Shown: positions 27,966 through 36,280 of the stretch, piece after piece
Numbering within the stretch: position 1 is the stretch's first letter
Layout of the letters: each line of letters opens with the position of its first letter
DNA from: Thermocrinis jamiesonii
GTDB taxonomy: Bacteria > Aquificota > Aquificia > Aquificales > Aquificaceae
Reading direction: 5' to 3'
DNA: 64,000 nt
NCBI RefSeq assembly: GCF_000702425.1
Contig: NZ_JNIE01000003.1
Location: 210,548 to 274,547 of the forward strand
Translations under genes and position numbers: made by a program
The notes under the pieces: model-generated
The model's input: only the letters and a program-made list of their open reading frames with translations
What the model was told of the DNA's origin: nothing
The model's database searches: none

Positions 27966-29135
27966 TTAGACTACTACTTTCTTTTCCTTCTTTATGCCAA
28001 AGGCGGAATATACCTTTTCCATGATAAGTTCCACTGGCAAGGTCATACCGCCGTAAACCCTTGGACCACCTATAACCTTATCGTTGTCTGGAATGGTAGC
28101 CTTAATTTCTTTGGCTAACCATCCTACTATGTTGTGCTCTGGAACTATTACAGCCTTTGCCTTTTTAAGTACTTCCCTTATCTCCTTTTCTGGGAACGGT
28201 CTTATGGATTTTACTTTAACAAGGCCAACATTTAGGCCTTCCATCTGCGAATACCTTACCGCTTCCCTTCCCTGCGCCGCTGCACAGCCAGAGGCTACTA
28301 TAAACACCTCCGCATCAGGATTTACCACCTCTATTGGACCACCTAGATACTTGTATATGTATTTCATAGCCCTTATGTTTGAAGCCCAAACTTCCTGTTG
28401 CCACACCGCGTGTATTAGATAGCTCATAAAGTTAGACTTCTGAACTGGCGCATCCCTTTGGATCCTTGCGGGAGGTATTTCGCAGTCGGTGGGTGGAACT
28501 GGTGCCTTATATGGGTCCCTTGGGGGTAACTTCATATCTTCTGGGGTCATATTCACGTAACCCTTTGCGTGAGTAACGAAAAATCCTTCGGTGCAAACTG
28601 CTACCGGTATATAAACATCCACCTTTTCGGATATTACAAAACCCGCCAAAGTAAAGTCAAAAACATCCTGCTGATTTTCTGCATGCAGAACTATCATCCC
28701 ACAGTTCAAAAGGTAAGAGATCTCTATGTTGTCAGGCTGTATGGAAAGGGGAGCATTTACTACTCTTGTTAGCACACCAAGCACCGCAGGTATTCTGTGC
28801 CCTGGCCAAGAAGCAATTGCTTCAAGACCTCTTAAAAGACCAGGTCCTGAGGTAGCAGAAAAAGCCCTTGCACCACCTCTTACCGCACCCGCTATGGCAG
28901 ACATAGCACCATATTCCTCTTCTGCCCTGTAGTAATCCCTAAGATAGCCCTGAGCCCAAAGATCTCCTACAAGGTGCATAACCTCAGATTGGGGAGTGAT
29001 AGGATAGGCTATGGCAATATCTACGTTGGCACGCTTGACTGCCTCTGCCATAGCTTGGGCACCTGTTATAAACTTGCGCTCCCTTGGAGCTTCTAAAAGA
29101 AGATAATCTGCATCTACAACTCTCTGCTCTGGCAT
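27966..29135 (-). CDS. 2-oxoacid:ferredoxin oxidoreductase alpha subunit
   Basis: The 389-residue alpha chain carries the pyrimidine-binding half of the TPP site and the C-terminal Rossmann-like domain. Typical parts are TGAQAMAEAVKRANVDIAIA, YPITPQSEVMHLVGDLW, ARAFSATSGPGLLRGLEAIA and the C-terminal GLVKVKSIRPFPEKEIREVL. Length fits the five-subunit enzymes of Aquificales. It follows the D-type subunit by 16 bases and precedes beta by 23, with ribosome sites before each. Confidence 0.95.
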   Translation of the reverse strand: MPEQRVVDADYLLLEAPRERKFITGAQAMAEAVKRANVDIAIAYPITPQSEVMHLVGDLWAQGYLRDYYRAEEEYGAMSAIAGAVRGGARAFSATSGPGLLRGLEAIASWPGHRIPAVLGVLTRVVNAPLSIQPDNIEISYLLNCGMIVLHAENQQDVFDFTLAGFVISEKVDVYIPVAVCTEGFFVTHAKGYVNMTPEDMKLPPRDPYKAPVPPTDCEIPPARIQRDAPVQKSNFMSYLIHAVWQQEVWASNIRAMKYIYKYLGGPIEVVNPDAEVFIVASGCAAAQGREAVRYSQMEGLNVGLVKVKSIRPFPEKEIREVLKKAKAVIVPEHNIVGWLAKEIKATIPDNDKVIGGPRVYGGMTLPVELIMEKVYSAFGIKKEKKVVV

Positions 29136-29151
29136 GGTTTTACCTCCAAGT

Positions 29152-29859
29152 TTATTCGCTTTCTTCTACAGTCTCGCCTTTTTTAGGCATAAGAAGGTAT
29201 AAGTATTCTCCGTAATCTAGTGCAGAAAGGGTTTCGTATTTTTCAGGTGGAAGGGATGGATTTTCTGGAGGAAGCTTGGGTTCCCACTCTATACCAAGCT
29301 CCTTTCTTACTTGCACAAGCACATCCTTGAACTTCCTTATTTCGTCTGCATGCACATCCCTTAGAGAGACCATTGCGTCTTCGTGTCCCATCTCTGCACA
29401 CAAGGCTATAGTAAAGCAATTTGTTCCTGCTCTTATCATCCTAAGAGAAAGGTTTGCATAATGACAATGAACCCCTACGAATATACAGACTTCTATCTTA
29501 TTGTGAAGTATGGTAAGGTTTGGATGATTTGGATTTATTTCCGCCTCTGGGTCTATCTTTGGATACTTTGGTCTGTAGTCTGGCATAGGAATAATTCTGC
29601 AATTGGGAATTTCCATAGCAAGTTCCAACACAGCCTTAGCCTTCTCCATAGCTGATGCGTTCCAACCCCACAAAACCAAAGGTCCCGGGAATATGGTAGG
29701 GTTTCTGCGTGTAAGCAAAGCCTTTGCCGCTTCCCTCATAGCGACTTCTTCGTCCACTATTTCACCATAAAGCAAAGCTTTACCTGGCGGAGGTAGTTCC
29801 ACTCCTTCAAAAGCAGCTGGGGTAGGCATATAACCGACAGGTCCAGGTAGCACTCGCAT
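29152..29859 (-). CDS. Fifth (D-type) subunit of 2-oxoacid:ferredoxin oxidoreductase, CdhB-like
   Basis: A 235-residue protein that leads the operon. Its middle (residues about 45-175, for example NPTIFPGPLVLWGWNASAME and IEVCIFVGVHCHYANLSLRM) resembles the CO dehydrogenase beta / ACDS epsilon family fold. In Aquificales such proteins are the extra delta-like subunit of five-subunit pyruvate or 2-oxoglutarate oxidoreductases. Its exact role in the complex is not known to me. AAGGAGGTAAAG is just before the ATG. A TTGACA promoter lies 32-60 bases upstream. Confidence 0.8.
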   Translation of the reverse strand: MRVLPGPVGYMPTPAAFEGVELPPPGKALLYGEIVDEEVAMREAAKALLTRRNPTIFPGPLVLWGWNASAMEKAKAVLELAMEIPNCRIIPMPDYRPKYPKIDPEAEINPNHPNLTILHNKIEVCIFVGVHCHYANLSLRMIRAGTNCFTIALCAEMGHEDAMVSLRDVHADEIRKFKDVLVQVRKELGIEWEPKLPPENPSLPPEKYETLSALDYGEYLYLLMPKKGETVEESE

Positions 29860-29890
29860 ACTTTACCTCCTTATTTCTTGCATTATCAAA

Positions 29891-29918
29891 AAATTAGCAT
29901 ATGCTTAATAAGTGTCAA
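29891..29918 (-). promoter_or_regulatory. Promoter of the oxidoreductase-bicarbonate transporter operon
   Basis: On the minus strand TTGACA (29913-29918) and TAATTT (29891-29896) are 16 bases apart. They lie 32 bases before the first gene's start. Confidence 0.6.
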
Positions 29919-29929
29919 GCGTAAATTAT

Positions 29930-29943
29930 ATGATATTTATCAT
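29930..29943. promoter_or_regulatory. FNR/CRP-like palindrome upstream of the operon promoter
   Basis: ATGATATTTATCAT is a perfect palindrome outside its two central bases. TGAT-N4-ATCA is the core of FNR/CRP-family sites. Its centre is about 52 bases before the inferred transcription start. No regulator gene is nearby, so function is inference. Confidence 0.45.
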
Positions 29944-29961
29944 AGTTTTTTGTAAAGGCTA

Positions 29962-30150
29962 TTATTCCCCTTGTTCCTTTTCTCCCAGCTCTCTCATCCT
30001 CTTTCTTCTCATTTCTTCATACTTAGGCTCTATCTTCTTGTAGAGAAAGTTTGAGAGAGCAACTATGATCAAAAGAAGGGGAATGCTAATTATTATCAAG
30101 ACGATCAGGAGTTTAACTATAAACACAACCCAAGCGATAAGGCTATCCAT
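29962..30150 (-). CDS. Small single-span membrane protein, function unknown
   Basis: A 62-residue protein with one long hydrophobic helix (residues about 8-36) and a highly charged C-terminal tail (KYEEMRRKRMRELGEKEQGE). The layout suggests an inner-membrane anchor with a cytoplasmic tail. It overlaps the end of leuS beta by 8 bases and is presumably its operon partner. It is not a recognised family. Confidence 0.65.
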   Translation of the reverse strand: MDSLIAWVVFIVKLLIVLIIISIPLLLIIVALSNFLYKKIEPKYEEMRRKRMRELGEKEQGE

Positions 30151-31015
30151 CGCTTACTACTAAATTTATAAGCTTATCTTTAACATAAACAACCTTTACT
30201 ATCCTTTTTCCTTCTATGAGTTTTCTTATCTTCTCGTTTGCAATTGCTACAGACTTTGCAACTTGCTCTTCCGCTCCGACGGGTAGTCTTATGTGTCCCC
30301 TAAGTTTTCCGTTTATCTGCACAGGAATTTCCACTTCCTCCACTTTGAGAGCTTCTTGGTCTGGTTCGGGGAATGGATAATGGATGAGTAGTCTTTCATG
30401 ACCCATTCTGTTCCACAACTCTTCACATATGTGAGGCGTGATCGGATAGAGCATAAATAGGACAATCTCTAAGCCCTCTTTTAAAACTTTGTAGTCTTCC
30501 TCTTTTTCCGGTTTGAACTCTTGAATGGTATTCACTAACTCCATAATGCTGGCTATTGCGGTATTGAAGGATAGCTCCTCCATATCCTGAAGATACTTTT
30601 TTAGGGTCTGATGGACTTTTCTTCTTATTTGCTTAGCCTTTTCGTTGAGATTTGCAAAATCCTCCTTCGAATAGGTTACACCTTTTATGTCTTCAAGCCT
30701 TTCGTGAAAGTAATTCCAAAGTCTTTTCAAAAATCTATAGGCTCCTTGAACTCCTTCGTCGGTCCATTCAAAATCCTTTTCCACAGGCCCAGCAAAAAGT
30801 ATGTATAGCCTTATGGTATCCGCGCCAAAGCTTTGCACCGCAAACTCTGGGTCCACAGTGTTAGCCTTTGACTTAGACATCTTGGCAGGTTCTCCTATTT
30901 TACTTTCCACGCTTTTTATCAGTCCTTCGTCATACATATCAAGCCTTTCAAGAAGTAGTCTAAAGTTGTCTCCTAAGGAGAGTTTGTTCTCTTTCAAAAA
31001 TTCCATTATTCGCAT
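30143..31015 (-). CDS. leuS: Leucyl-tRNA synthetase beta subunit (split enzyme)
   Basis: A 290-residue polypeptide equal to the C-terminal third of leucyl-tRNA synthetase. It contains the catalytic KMSKSKANTVDP (residues about 50-61), the tRNA-binding helical domain, and the end domain with EVEIPVQINGKLRGHIRLPV. The N-terminal Rossmann and editing parts are missing. This is as in Aquifex, where LeuRS is an alpha-beta heterodimer with a beta chain of nearly this length. It is therefore a natural split and not a truncation. The start at 31015 (ATG) or 31006 (ATG) fits the known beta length; the longer open frame overlaps hisG. Confidence 0.93.
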   Translation of the reverse strand: MRIMEFLKENKLSLGDNFRLLLERLDMYDEGLIKSVESKIGEPAKMSKSKANTVDPEFAVQSFGADTIRLYILFAGPVEKDFEWTDEGVQGAYRFLKRLWNYFHERLEDIKGVTYSKEDFANLNEKAKQIRRKVHQTLKKYLQDMEELSFNTAIASIMELVNTIQEFKPEKEEDYKVLKEGLEIVLFMLYPITPHICEELWNRMGHERLLIHYPFPEPDQEALKVEEVEIPVQINGKLRGHIRLPVGAEEQVAKSVAIANEKIRKLIEGKRIVKVVYVKDKLINLVVSDG

Positions 31016-31032
31016 ATTATCTATTTTAGCTC

Positions 31033-31038
31033 TATAAA
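31033..31038 (+). promoter_or_regulatory. Probable -10 box of hisG
   Basis: TATAAA ends 8 bases before the hisG ATG inside the 31-base divergent gap with leuS beta. No ribosome site is seen. Confidence 0.4.
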
Positions 31039-31046
31039 ATTCTAAT

Positions 31047-31652
31047 ATGCTCAGAATTGCTCTACCGAAGGGAAGGCTTTTTGGGGAAACTGTTGAATTT
31101 TTGAAAAACAGAGGCATAATCCAAGAAGGTTTTGAGGAAGGAAGAAAGCTCCAAATTCAGGTTGGAAATTATGAGTTTCTTTTGGTAAAACCCTTTGACG
31201 TACCCGTTTATGTAGAAAACGGTGTGGCGGACTTGGGAGTGGTGGGTTACGATGTGCTGTTGGAAAGAGAACCAGATGTGTATGAACTGTTTGACCTTGG
31301 TATAGGCTTTTGCAGGCTAGTTGTAGCGGGAAAGCAAGAGAAATACGACTACTACAGGACTTCTTCCTGTTTAAGAGTTGCGACAAAGTATTTAAGGATA
31401 ACAAAAAACTTCTTTTTGGAAAAGGGCATAAAGGCTAAGGTAATACACCTAAATGGGTCTGTAGAGCTTGCCCCCCTTCTTAACTTATCTGATGCCATAG
31501 TTGATTTGGTGCAAACCGGAAGAACCTTAAAGGAGAATAATTTAGTAATCTTTGAAGAGATAAGTCCATCAACCGCAAGGCTTATTTGTAATAGGGCAAG
31601 CTATCGCAACAAAAAAGAGCAGATATTCCAGCTAATCAGCAAGCTTGAGTAG
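31047..31652 (+). CDS. hisG: ATP phosphoribosyltransferase, short form
   Basis: A 201-residue enzyme for the first step of histidine synthesis. The start LRIALPKGRLFGETVEFLKN and the PRPP loop VIHLNGSVELAPLLNLSDAI are typical. DLVQTGRTLKENNL closes the second domain. The regulatory C-terminal domain is absent, so this is the short form, which needs the HisRS-like HisZ as a partner; hisZ is not in this window. The end overlaps the neighbouring minus-strand gene by 17 bases. Confidence 0.95.
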   Translation: MLRIALPKGRLFGETVEFLKNRGIIQEGFEEGRKLQIQVGNYEFLLVKPFDVPVYVENGVADLGVVGYDVLLEREPDVYELFDLGIGFCRLVVAGKQEKYDYYRTSSCLRVATKYLRITKNFFLEKGIKAKVIHLNGSVELAPLLNLSDAIVDLVQTGRTLKENNLVIFEEISPSTARLICNRASYRNKKEQIFQLISKLE

Positions 31653-32286
31653 GTGCGTCTAAGGGTGGAAGTTGAACTTCCCCTTCTGGCAACCTTATTG
31701 GTGCTTTTGTTAGCTCTTCAATAAAGTTAAGGTAGTCTTCAATGGATCTTAGTTCCTTCCCGTAAAGCTTGGCTAAGATGTCTAAGTCAGGTGGGTTCAT
31801 CGCCTTTTGAACTATAGCTTTGGATATGGAATAGGTTTTTCTATCCACCTCTGGGTATATATCCTTTATGTAAGTTAAAACATCCATAGAATACACCACT
31901 ATTCTGTCTTTGCTTGCTAACTGTCTGATCATTGCTTCTAAATTAAGCTGGTCGTAAGTATATATCTGACCATCTACCTTTATCCCTGCGATAACTTTAT
32001 TGCCGTCAAAGATGGCATGATAAAACGCAAAGCTTTCTGGCACCTTTTCCCATCCCAGTTCCTCCGCAAGACTTAAAAAAGCTCCCATAGCTTCTTCTTT
32101 AGTTGCAAAAATACCTATCAAGGCGTCAAAGCTTTCTGGATTTAGACTAACTTCCAAAACTAAGCAGTTGTTGATCTCTTGAGTTTTAAACTCATAGTCT
32201 ATCTCTTGCCACTCTTTGAAAAGCTCCTGCACCTCTGACCTTTCATCCAACAGCTCGCTTTTTCTTAGCAATTTTCTTAACTTCAT
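31636..32286 (-). CDS. Conserved-looking 216-aa protein of unknown function
   Basis: A soluble 216-residue alpha/beta protein without signal peptide or motif known to me. The central region ([20 protein letters not shown]) looks like a small ligand-binding sheet, and the N-terminus is helical and charged. It overlaps nadB by 4 bases and follows it in the yvcK-nadB operon, so it is real and co-translated. The shared operon with an NAD synthesis enzyme gives no firm clue to function. Confidence 0.7.
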   Translation of the reverse strand: MKLRKLLRKSELLDERSEVQELFKEWQEIDYEFKTQEINNCLVLEVSLNPESFDALIGIFATKEEAMGAFLSLAEELGWEKVPESFAFYHAIFDGNKVIAGIKVDGQIYTYDQLNLEAMIRQLASKDRIVVYSMDVLTYIKDIYPEVDRKTYSISKAIVQKAMNPPDLDILAKLYGKELRSIEDYLNFIEELTKAPIRLPEGEVQLPPLDAPTQAC

Positions 32287-33794
32287 TCCAATAAGTTTAA
32301 ACCAAAGAAATCTATTATAGTATCCCTTTCAAACTGGTCCCTTTGGTAAGGAAAGTCCTTTCTGTAATGGCATCCCCTTGATTCTTTTCTTTGCAGGGCA
32401 CCAATTAGTGTAGCAAGAGCTACAAGACCTATGTCAAAAAGCCTTCTGCTTTCTGGAGTCCTCTCCCAACTTTTCCAATCCTTTAGCCAATTTAAAAGCT
32501 TTTTTATACCTTCCGCTAAGGAAACTTCTTCCCTTTCAATACCGCAGTGATCCCACATTAAAACTTTTAAGTCTTCAAAGCTGTATTTGGGCTTTTCGTG
32601 TCCTGAAGCGATGTGTTTAAATTGGGCTCTGCTCTTTTTTGCATATTTTTTGTCATGATAGATCTGATAAGCAGTTCTGTAGCCAAAGACTAAGCCCTCA
32701 AGTAAAGAGTTAGAAGCGAGCCTGTTGGCGCCGTGGACTCCTGTGCAACTGCACTCTCCCACCGCATAAAGGCCAAAAATGCTTGTCTGCCCATAAGTGG
32801 AAACCTCTAAACCACCTATGTAATAGTGTGCTGCGGGAACGATAGGTATGGGTTGTTTGTATGGGTCATAACCGCTTTCCACAAGCTTAGAGTATATGGT
32901 AGGGAACCTTTCTTTGATATCCACCCCTTTTTCTGCTATGGGTCTAAGGTCAAGGAATACCTTCCTTCCCTCTTTTAGTTTAGAATATATCGCCCTTGCC
33001 ACTTGATCCCTTGGCAGAAGTTCATCTACAAACCTATTGCCTTTGTCATCTATCAAAATAGCTCCCTCGCCTCTTACTGCCTCTGAGATGAGAAAGGAAG
33101 AATTTTCCAAGACTGTTGGATGAAACTGGACAAACTCAGGATTTTTTATGGGCACGCCTTTTCTGAAAGCTATGCCTATTCCATCGCCTTTAACGTGTCC
33201 GGAAGAGTGTAGAAACATAGAGCTTGCTCCACCTGTAGCCAACACCAAAAAGTTTGTCCTAAAAAACTTTAGCCTTCCTCCTTCCAAAACAATGGCTCCC
33301 TCTACAGCTTGTTCTCCCAATATTTCCTGTAGCTCTCCCTCTACAACCTTTATACCTTTTTCTTTTATCCTCTCCCAAAGGGCGGTGTATATGGCTTTTC
33401 CCGTATGGTCCTTTACCTTTAGCACCCTTGGCACAGAATGACCTCCCTCTAAGGCTTTGTCCTCATCAAAGATCACACCCCACCTTTGGAGGTCTATTAT
33501 CCTCTGAGGACCTTCTTCCACCATAACCCAAAGGCTTCTGGAATTACAAAGACCCCTCCCTGCTCTTTGAGTGTCCAAAAAGTGAAGGGAAGGACTATCT
33601 TGAGGACTTACTGCACAGGCTATACCACCTTGAGAGTAAAAGGTATTACCTACACCTCTGGTGATGATAACAGGTTTTAGTCCTAATTCCCACAGAGTTA
33701 AGGCGCAAACAAGACCACCTATGCCACTGCCTATTACTAAAACCTCCGCTTGTTCCTCTGGGATCAAAGAGGTGTTAAACTCAAGAAAGTGCAT
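32283..33794 (-). CDS. nadB: L-aspartate oxidase
   Basis: A 503-residue FAD enzyme that makes iminoaspartate for NAD synthesis. The FAD-binding start is [20 protein letters not shown]. The substrate region is [17 protein letters not shown], and the flavin-capping [20 protein letters not shown], with [20 protein letters not shown] and [20 protein letters not shown], is characteristic. The C-terminal helical domain is complete. It overlaps yvcK by 14 bases upstream and the unknown gene by 4 bases downstream. Confidence 0.97.
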   Translation of the reverse strand: MHFLEFNTSLIPEEQAEVLVIGSGIGGLVCALTLWELGLKPVIITRGVGNTFYSQGGIACAVSPQDSPSLHFLDTQRAGRGLCNSRSLWVMVEEGPQRIIDLQRWGVIFDEDKALEGGHSVPRVLKVKDHTGKAIYTALWERIKEKGIKVVEGELQEILGEQAVEGAIVLEGGRLKFFRTNFLVLATGGASSMFLHSSGHVKGDGIGIAFRKGVPIKNPEFVQFHPTVLENSSFLISEAVRGEGAILIDDKGNRFVDELLPRDQVARAIYSKLKEGRKVFLDLRPIAEKGVDIKERFPTIYSKLVESGYDPYKQPIPIVPAAHYYIGGLEVSTYGQTSIFGLYAVGECSCTGVHGANRLASNSLLEGLVFGYRTAYQIYHDKKYAKKSRAQFKHIASGHEKPKYSFEDLKVLMWDHCGIEREEVSLAEGIKKLLNWLKDWKSWERTPESRRLFDIGLVALATLIGALQRKESRGCHYRKDFPYQRDQFERDTIIDFFGLNLLE

Positions 33795-34752
33795 GAGAAT
33801 AGGCTCTTAGGATCGTATCCGTTAGCTTGTCTGGATCGTGTCTTACAAAATCTTGGTTTTCTCCTATCAGATCTTCCGCATATACAGTTATGCCCGCTTT
33901 GGCTATTTTTGCTATGTCTGGTATAACCGGCTCTTGTCCTTGTTCTATGTATCTTCTTAAAACCCCATCGGAAGGCATCTTTGTGTTGAGAATAGCTATA
34001 TCCACCCTTGAAAGACCGGTAGTTTCCAAAAAGGCTCTTATGTGGTCATAGGCGCTGTAGCCATCCGTTTCGCCCGGCTGGGTCATAGCATTTACTATAA
34101 AGATCCTTATAGCGTTTGAGCTTTCTATTGCCTCCCTCAGATCGCTAATTAGCAAGTTGGGGACTATGCTGGTGTATAGACTGCCTGGACCAAAGATAAT
34201 TAAATCTGCATCTTGAACCTTTGCTATGGCGTCAATGGGCGCCCTAGCATCAGGTGGTTCAATCCAAACTTTAACTATCTTAGCCTTGCTCGCCTTACCA
34301 TACTCGGTTATACTCTCCTCCCCTTCAACCACTTCTCCGTTTGAAAACTCTGCCAACAGATTAATGTCTTCCGTAGTAGCCGGAATTATCTCCCCCTTAG
34401 TTCTGAGTATCTGAGAAGCCAAATTTATGGCTGAAATAAAACTGCCTGTAATGTCGGTTAGTGCTACCAAAAAGAGGTTTCCAAAGGAGTGTCCCTCTAA
34501 CTCTCCGCCTTTAAACCTGTATTGGAACAGCTTCTGAAGGATCTCTTCACTTTCCGATAGTGCTACCAAACAGTTTCTGATGTCTCCGGGTGCAGGAATG
34601 TGATAAGCCTTTCTTAGCCTTCCCGTACTTCCACCACTGTCTGCTACAGTCACTATAGCGGAGAGGTCCTCTATGCGGTTTCCAACTTCTTTTTTGAGCC
34701 CCCTCAAAAGATTGGACAAACCCGTTCCTCCTCCTATGCATACAACTTTCAT
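33781..34752 (-). CDS. yvcK: YvcK-family (CofD-like) protein
   Basis: A 323-residue Rossmann-type protein. The start [18 protein letters not shown] and [20 protein letters not shown] are the nucleotide-binding signatures. [20 protein letters not shown] and [20 protein letters not shown] are also conserved. In Bacillus YvcK binds UDP-sugars and is needed for growth on gluconeogenic carbon and for cell shape. The ATG at 34752 follows GGAGGAG by 5 bases; the longer frame lacks such a site. Confidence 0.93.
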   Translation of the reverse strand: MKVVCIGGGTGLSNLLRGLKKEVGNRIEDLSAIVTVADSGGSTGRLRKAYHIPAPGDIRNCLVALSESEEILQKLFQYRFKGGELEGHSFGNLFLVALTDITGSFISAINLASQILRTKGEIIPATTEDINLLAEFSNGEVVEGEESITEYGKASKAKIVKVWIEPPDARAPIDAIAKVQDADLIIFGPGSLYTSIVPNLLISDLREAIESSNAIRIFIVNAMTQPGETDGYSAYDHIRAFLETTGLSRVDIAILNTKMPSDGVLRRYIEQGQEPVIPDIAKIAKAGITVYAEDLIGENQDFVRHDPDKLTDTILRAYSHALS

Positions 34753-34798
34753 TTTTCTCCTCCTTGAAAAAGACCTCAACTAACTTATTTTAAATCTT

Positions 34799-35281
34799 AT
34801 GCCCGTATTAAACCTAAAGGAAATTTTCAAAACTTCAAAACGGTTCTCCGGCTTTTACACGATCGGTCCAAAGGACTTAAATTTGCCGGCAGACCTTGGA
34901 GATCTGGAAAAGCCGGTAGATGTAGAAGTGGAGATAGAAAAAGCAGCAGGTGGCTATTTGGTTAATTTGAAAATCAAGGGAGAAATTAAGCTTGGATGCA
35001 GTAGATGTCTAACGCCATTTGTAAGGGAGATTGAAAGCGAAGAAACTGTAAGACTGGAAAACTTTCCAGAGAAGCTGACTATAAACCTAAAAGCTCAAGA
35101 TCTGAACGTGTGTTTTTTGGAAGACGAAGAACATTTTGACCTAACCCAGCTTGTAAGGGAGCAAATTATCCTCAGCATACCCACAAAGCCTCTCTGTAGC
35201 CCAGACTGCACGATTCCTACATTAGAAGAGTATCAGGAAGATTCAAGGTTTATCGCCTTAAAAAGGTTAATCCAAAAATAA
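34799..35281 (+). CDS. DUF177 (YceD) family protein
   Basis: A 160-residue protein of the YceD family, which in other bacteria precedes rpmF and takes part in 23S rRNA maturation. The family pair of cysteines is seen in LGCSRCLTPFVREIESEETV (about residue 64) and near the end (PLCSPDCTIP). Here no rpmF follows; instead the region turns into the hypB remnant within 10 bases, so the normal downstream neighbour may have been lost. ATG at 34799 has no strong ribosome site. Confidence 0.85.
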   Translation: MPVLNLKEIFKTSKRFSGFYTIGPKDLNLPADLGDLEKPVDVEVEIEKAAGGYLVNLKIKGEIKLGCSRCLTPFVREIESEETVRLENFPEKLTINLKAQDLNVCFLEDEEHFDLTQLVREQIILSIPTKPLCSPDCTIPTLEEYQEDSRFIALKRLIQK

Positions 35282-35289
35282 TGAATAGG

Positions 35290-35370
35290 CTACCTGTCCC
35301 AAACTAAGACTTCTACTACCTTCTTGTTTTCTTTGTGATTTTCTCCACCGCATCCACACTCTTTGCACAT
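35290..35370 (-). pseudogene. hypB 5' remnant
   Basis: A 26-codon frame with an intact GGAGGAAAGG ribosome site begins MCKECGCGGENHKENKKVVE. The MCxxCGCG start is typical of HypB, the nickel-inserting GTPase of hydrogenase maturation, and VVEVL matches the segment before its GTPase core. It then breaks off (VLVWDR, stop) beside the yceD-like gene. The GTPase domain is missing. A separate tiny Cys protein is the alternative. Confidence 0.5.
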
Positions 35371-35667
35371 AACCTTTCCTCCGAATGATTGTTCATAGAC
35401 ACTCTCATTATAGAATTTATACTCTAAGTGAGAAATTAACCAAGCACATAGCTTTTTCTGAAAAAGCTATAGCCAATAGCATATCCATAAAGGTAAGCCA
35501 AAAGTGTTATACCTTTCATCCACCTGCTAATGTAATTGAAAAACTTATTTGGCGAGGTTTAGGGATATTATAAGTCCCTACCCTCCAAAGAGCTTTCCAA
35601 CAAGAAAACTTGCCTTTTTCTTAATTTCTCACCCGACGTATTTCAATAATTATAACCTTTCAATCTC
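35371..35667. other. Gap between the hypB remnant and the Rrf2 gene
   Basis: The 297-base gap holds mainly the 223-bp inverted-repeat element (35419-35641). The 62-codon frame at 35385-35573 lies across the left end of that element and is not supported as a gene. The remaining ends are AT-rich and show nothing else. Confidence 0.6.
35419..35641 (+). mobile_element. 223-bp element with terminal inverted repeats and hairpins (MITE-like)
   Basis: The left end ATACTCTAAGTGAGAAATTA and the right end, read on the minus strand as ATACGTCGGGTGAGAAATTA, match at 16 of 20 positions. The left half is about 93 percent alike to 63907-64000 at the right edge of the window, whose outer end is ATACGTCGGGTGAGAAATTA. 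Inside, ATAGCTTTTT and AAAAAGCTAT (35449-35471) make a 10-bp hairpin with a 3-base loop. A second stem joins AAAGGTA with TACCTTT (35489-35516). No transposase is encoded. It may be a non-autonomous relic of an insertion sequence. No clear target duplication is seen. Confidence 0.65.
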
Positions 35668-36117
35668 CTAAGTCTTCCTTCCATCCACTTGGATTGACTT
35701 TTTGTGCTTTTCTTCAACACCTGCCAGTTCTGCAATAGTAGTTGTTGTCAAGTATTCCATAATATGTTCCCTAAGGTCTATCCACTTATCGTGAACTGCA
35801 CAGGGTGAAGTTTGCCACTCTTCACATCTTCCAGGTCTCAAAGCGCAGTAATCTAAGCGATAGTCTTCATCAAGGTATCTTATCACATCGTATATAGATA
35901 TTTCTTCAGGTTGTATAGCAAATGTAAAACCCCCATTGGGACCCTTGTATGATTTTAAAACCCTTTCCCTGACCAGTTTATGAAAGATCTTTGAGAGAAA
36001 GGGTTTAGGGATGCTTTGCACTTGAGCGATCTCTTCTACCTTCACAAGCCGCCCTTTCTGTAAGGCTAAATAAGCTAAAGCCAACAAAGCGTATTTAACA
36101 GTTTCTGAGTAAATCAT
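35668..36117 (-). CDS. Rrf2-family transcription regulator, probably Fe-S
   Basis: A 149-residue winged-helix regulator. Rrf2 signature: YSETVKYALLALAYLALQKG, VEEIAQVQSIPKPFLSKIFH and YKGPNGGFTFAI. Three cysteines near residue 95 (DYCALRPGRCEEWQTSPC), spaced 6 and 7 residues apart, resemble the Fe-S ligands of IscR/NsrR/RsrR-type regulators, so it may sense iron-sulfur status, NO or redox. The ATG at 36117 is 6 bases after TATAAT on this strand. It sits alone in a region of broken hydrogenase-maturation genes and could once have regulated them. Confidence 0.88.
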   Translation of the reverse strand: MIYSETVKYALLALAYLALQKGRLVKVEEIAQVQSIPKPFLSKIFHKLVRERVLKSYKGPNGGFTFAIQPEEISIYDVIRYLDEDYRLDYCALRPGRCEEWQTSPCAVHDKWIDLREHIMEYLTTTTIAELAGVEEKHKKSIQVDGRKT

Positions 36118-36123
36118 GAATAT

Positions 36124-36129
36124 ATTATA
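36124..36129 (-). promoter_or_regulatory. -10 box of the Rrf2 gene
   Basis: TATAAT on the minus strand ends 6 bases before the ATG, so a leaderless message is likely. Confidence 0.45.
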
Positions 36130-36280
36130 TAGTTCAAACTCCGAAATCTGCAAGATTTAAAAAAGGGTAGGATACAGTGTAGCTTAATAGCCTCAGCTCC
36201 CCACTGGTTGCTCTCAATGCGAAAACATAAAACTTAAAAAGTTATTGCCTTAGTTTTGTAATTAACTAAATAAAATTATC

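Noticed and set aside
35385..35573. 62-codon frame over the repeat element
   Set aside because: The copy at 63907 keeps pairing in the hairpin but changes two residues there, and no protein family fits; structure explains it better than coding.
36180..36260. Possible CRISPR repeat (GTTGCTCTCAATGCGAAAAC)
   Set aside because: It occurs once, with no spaced copies and no cas genes.
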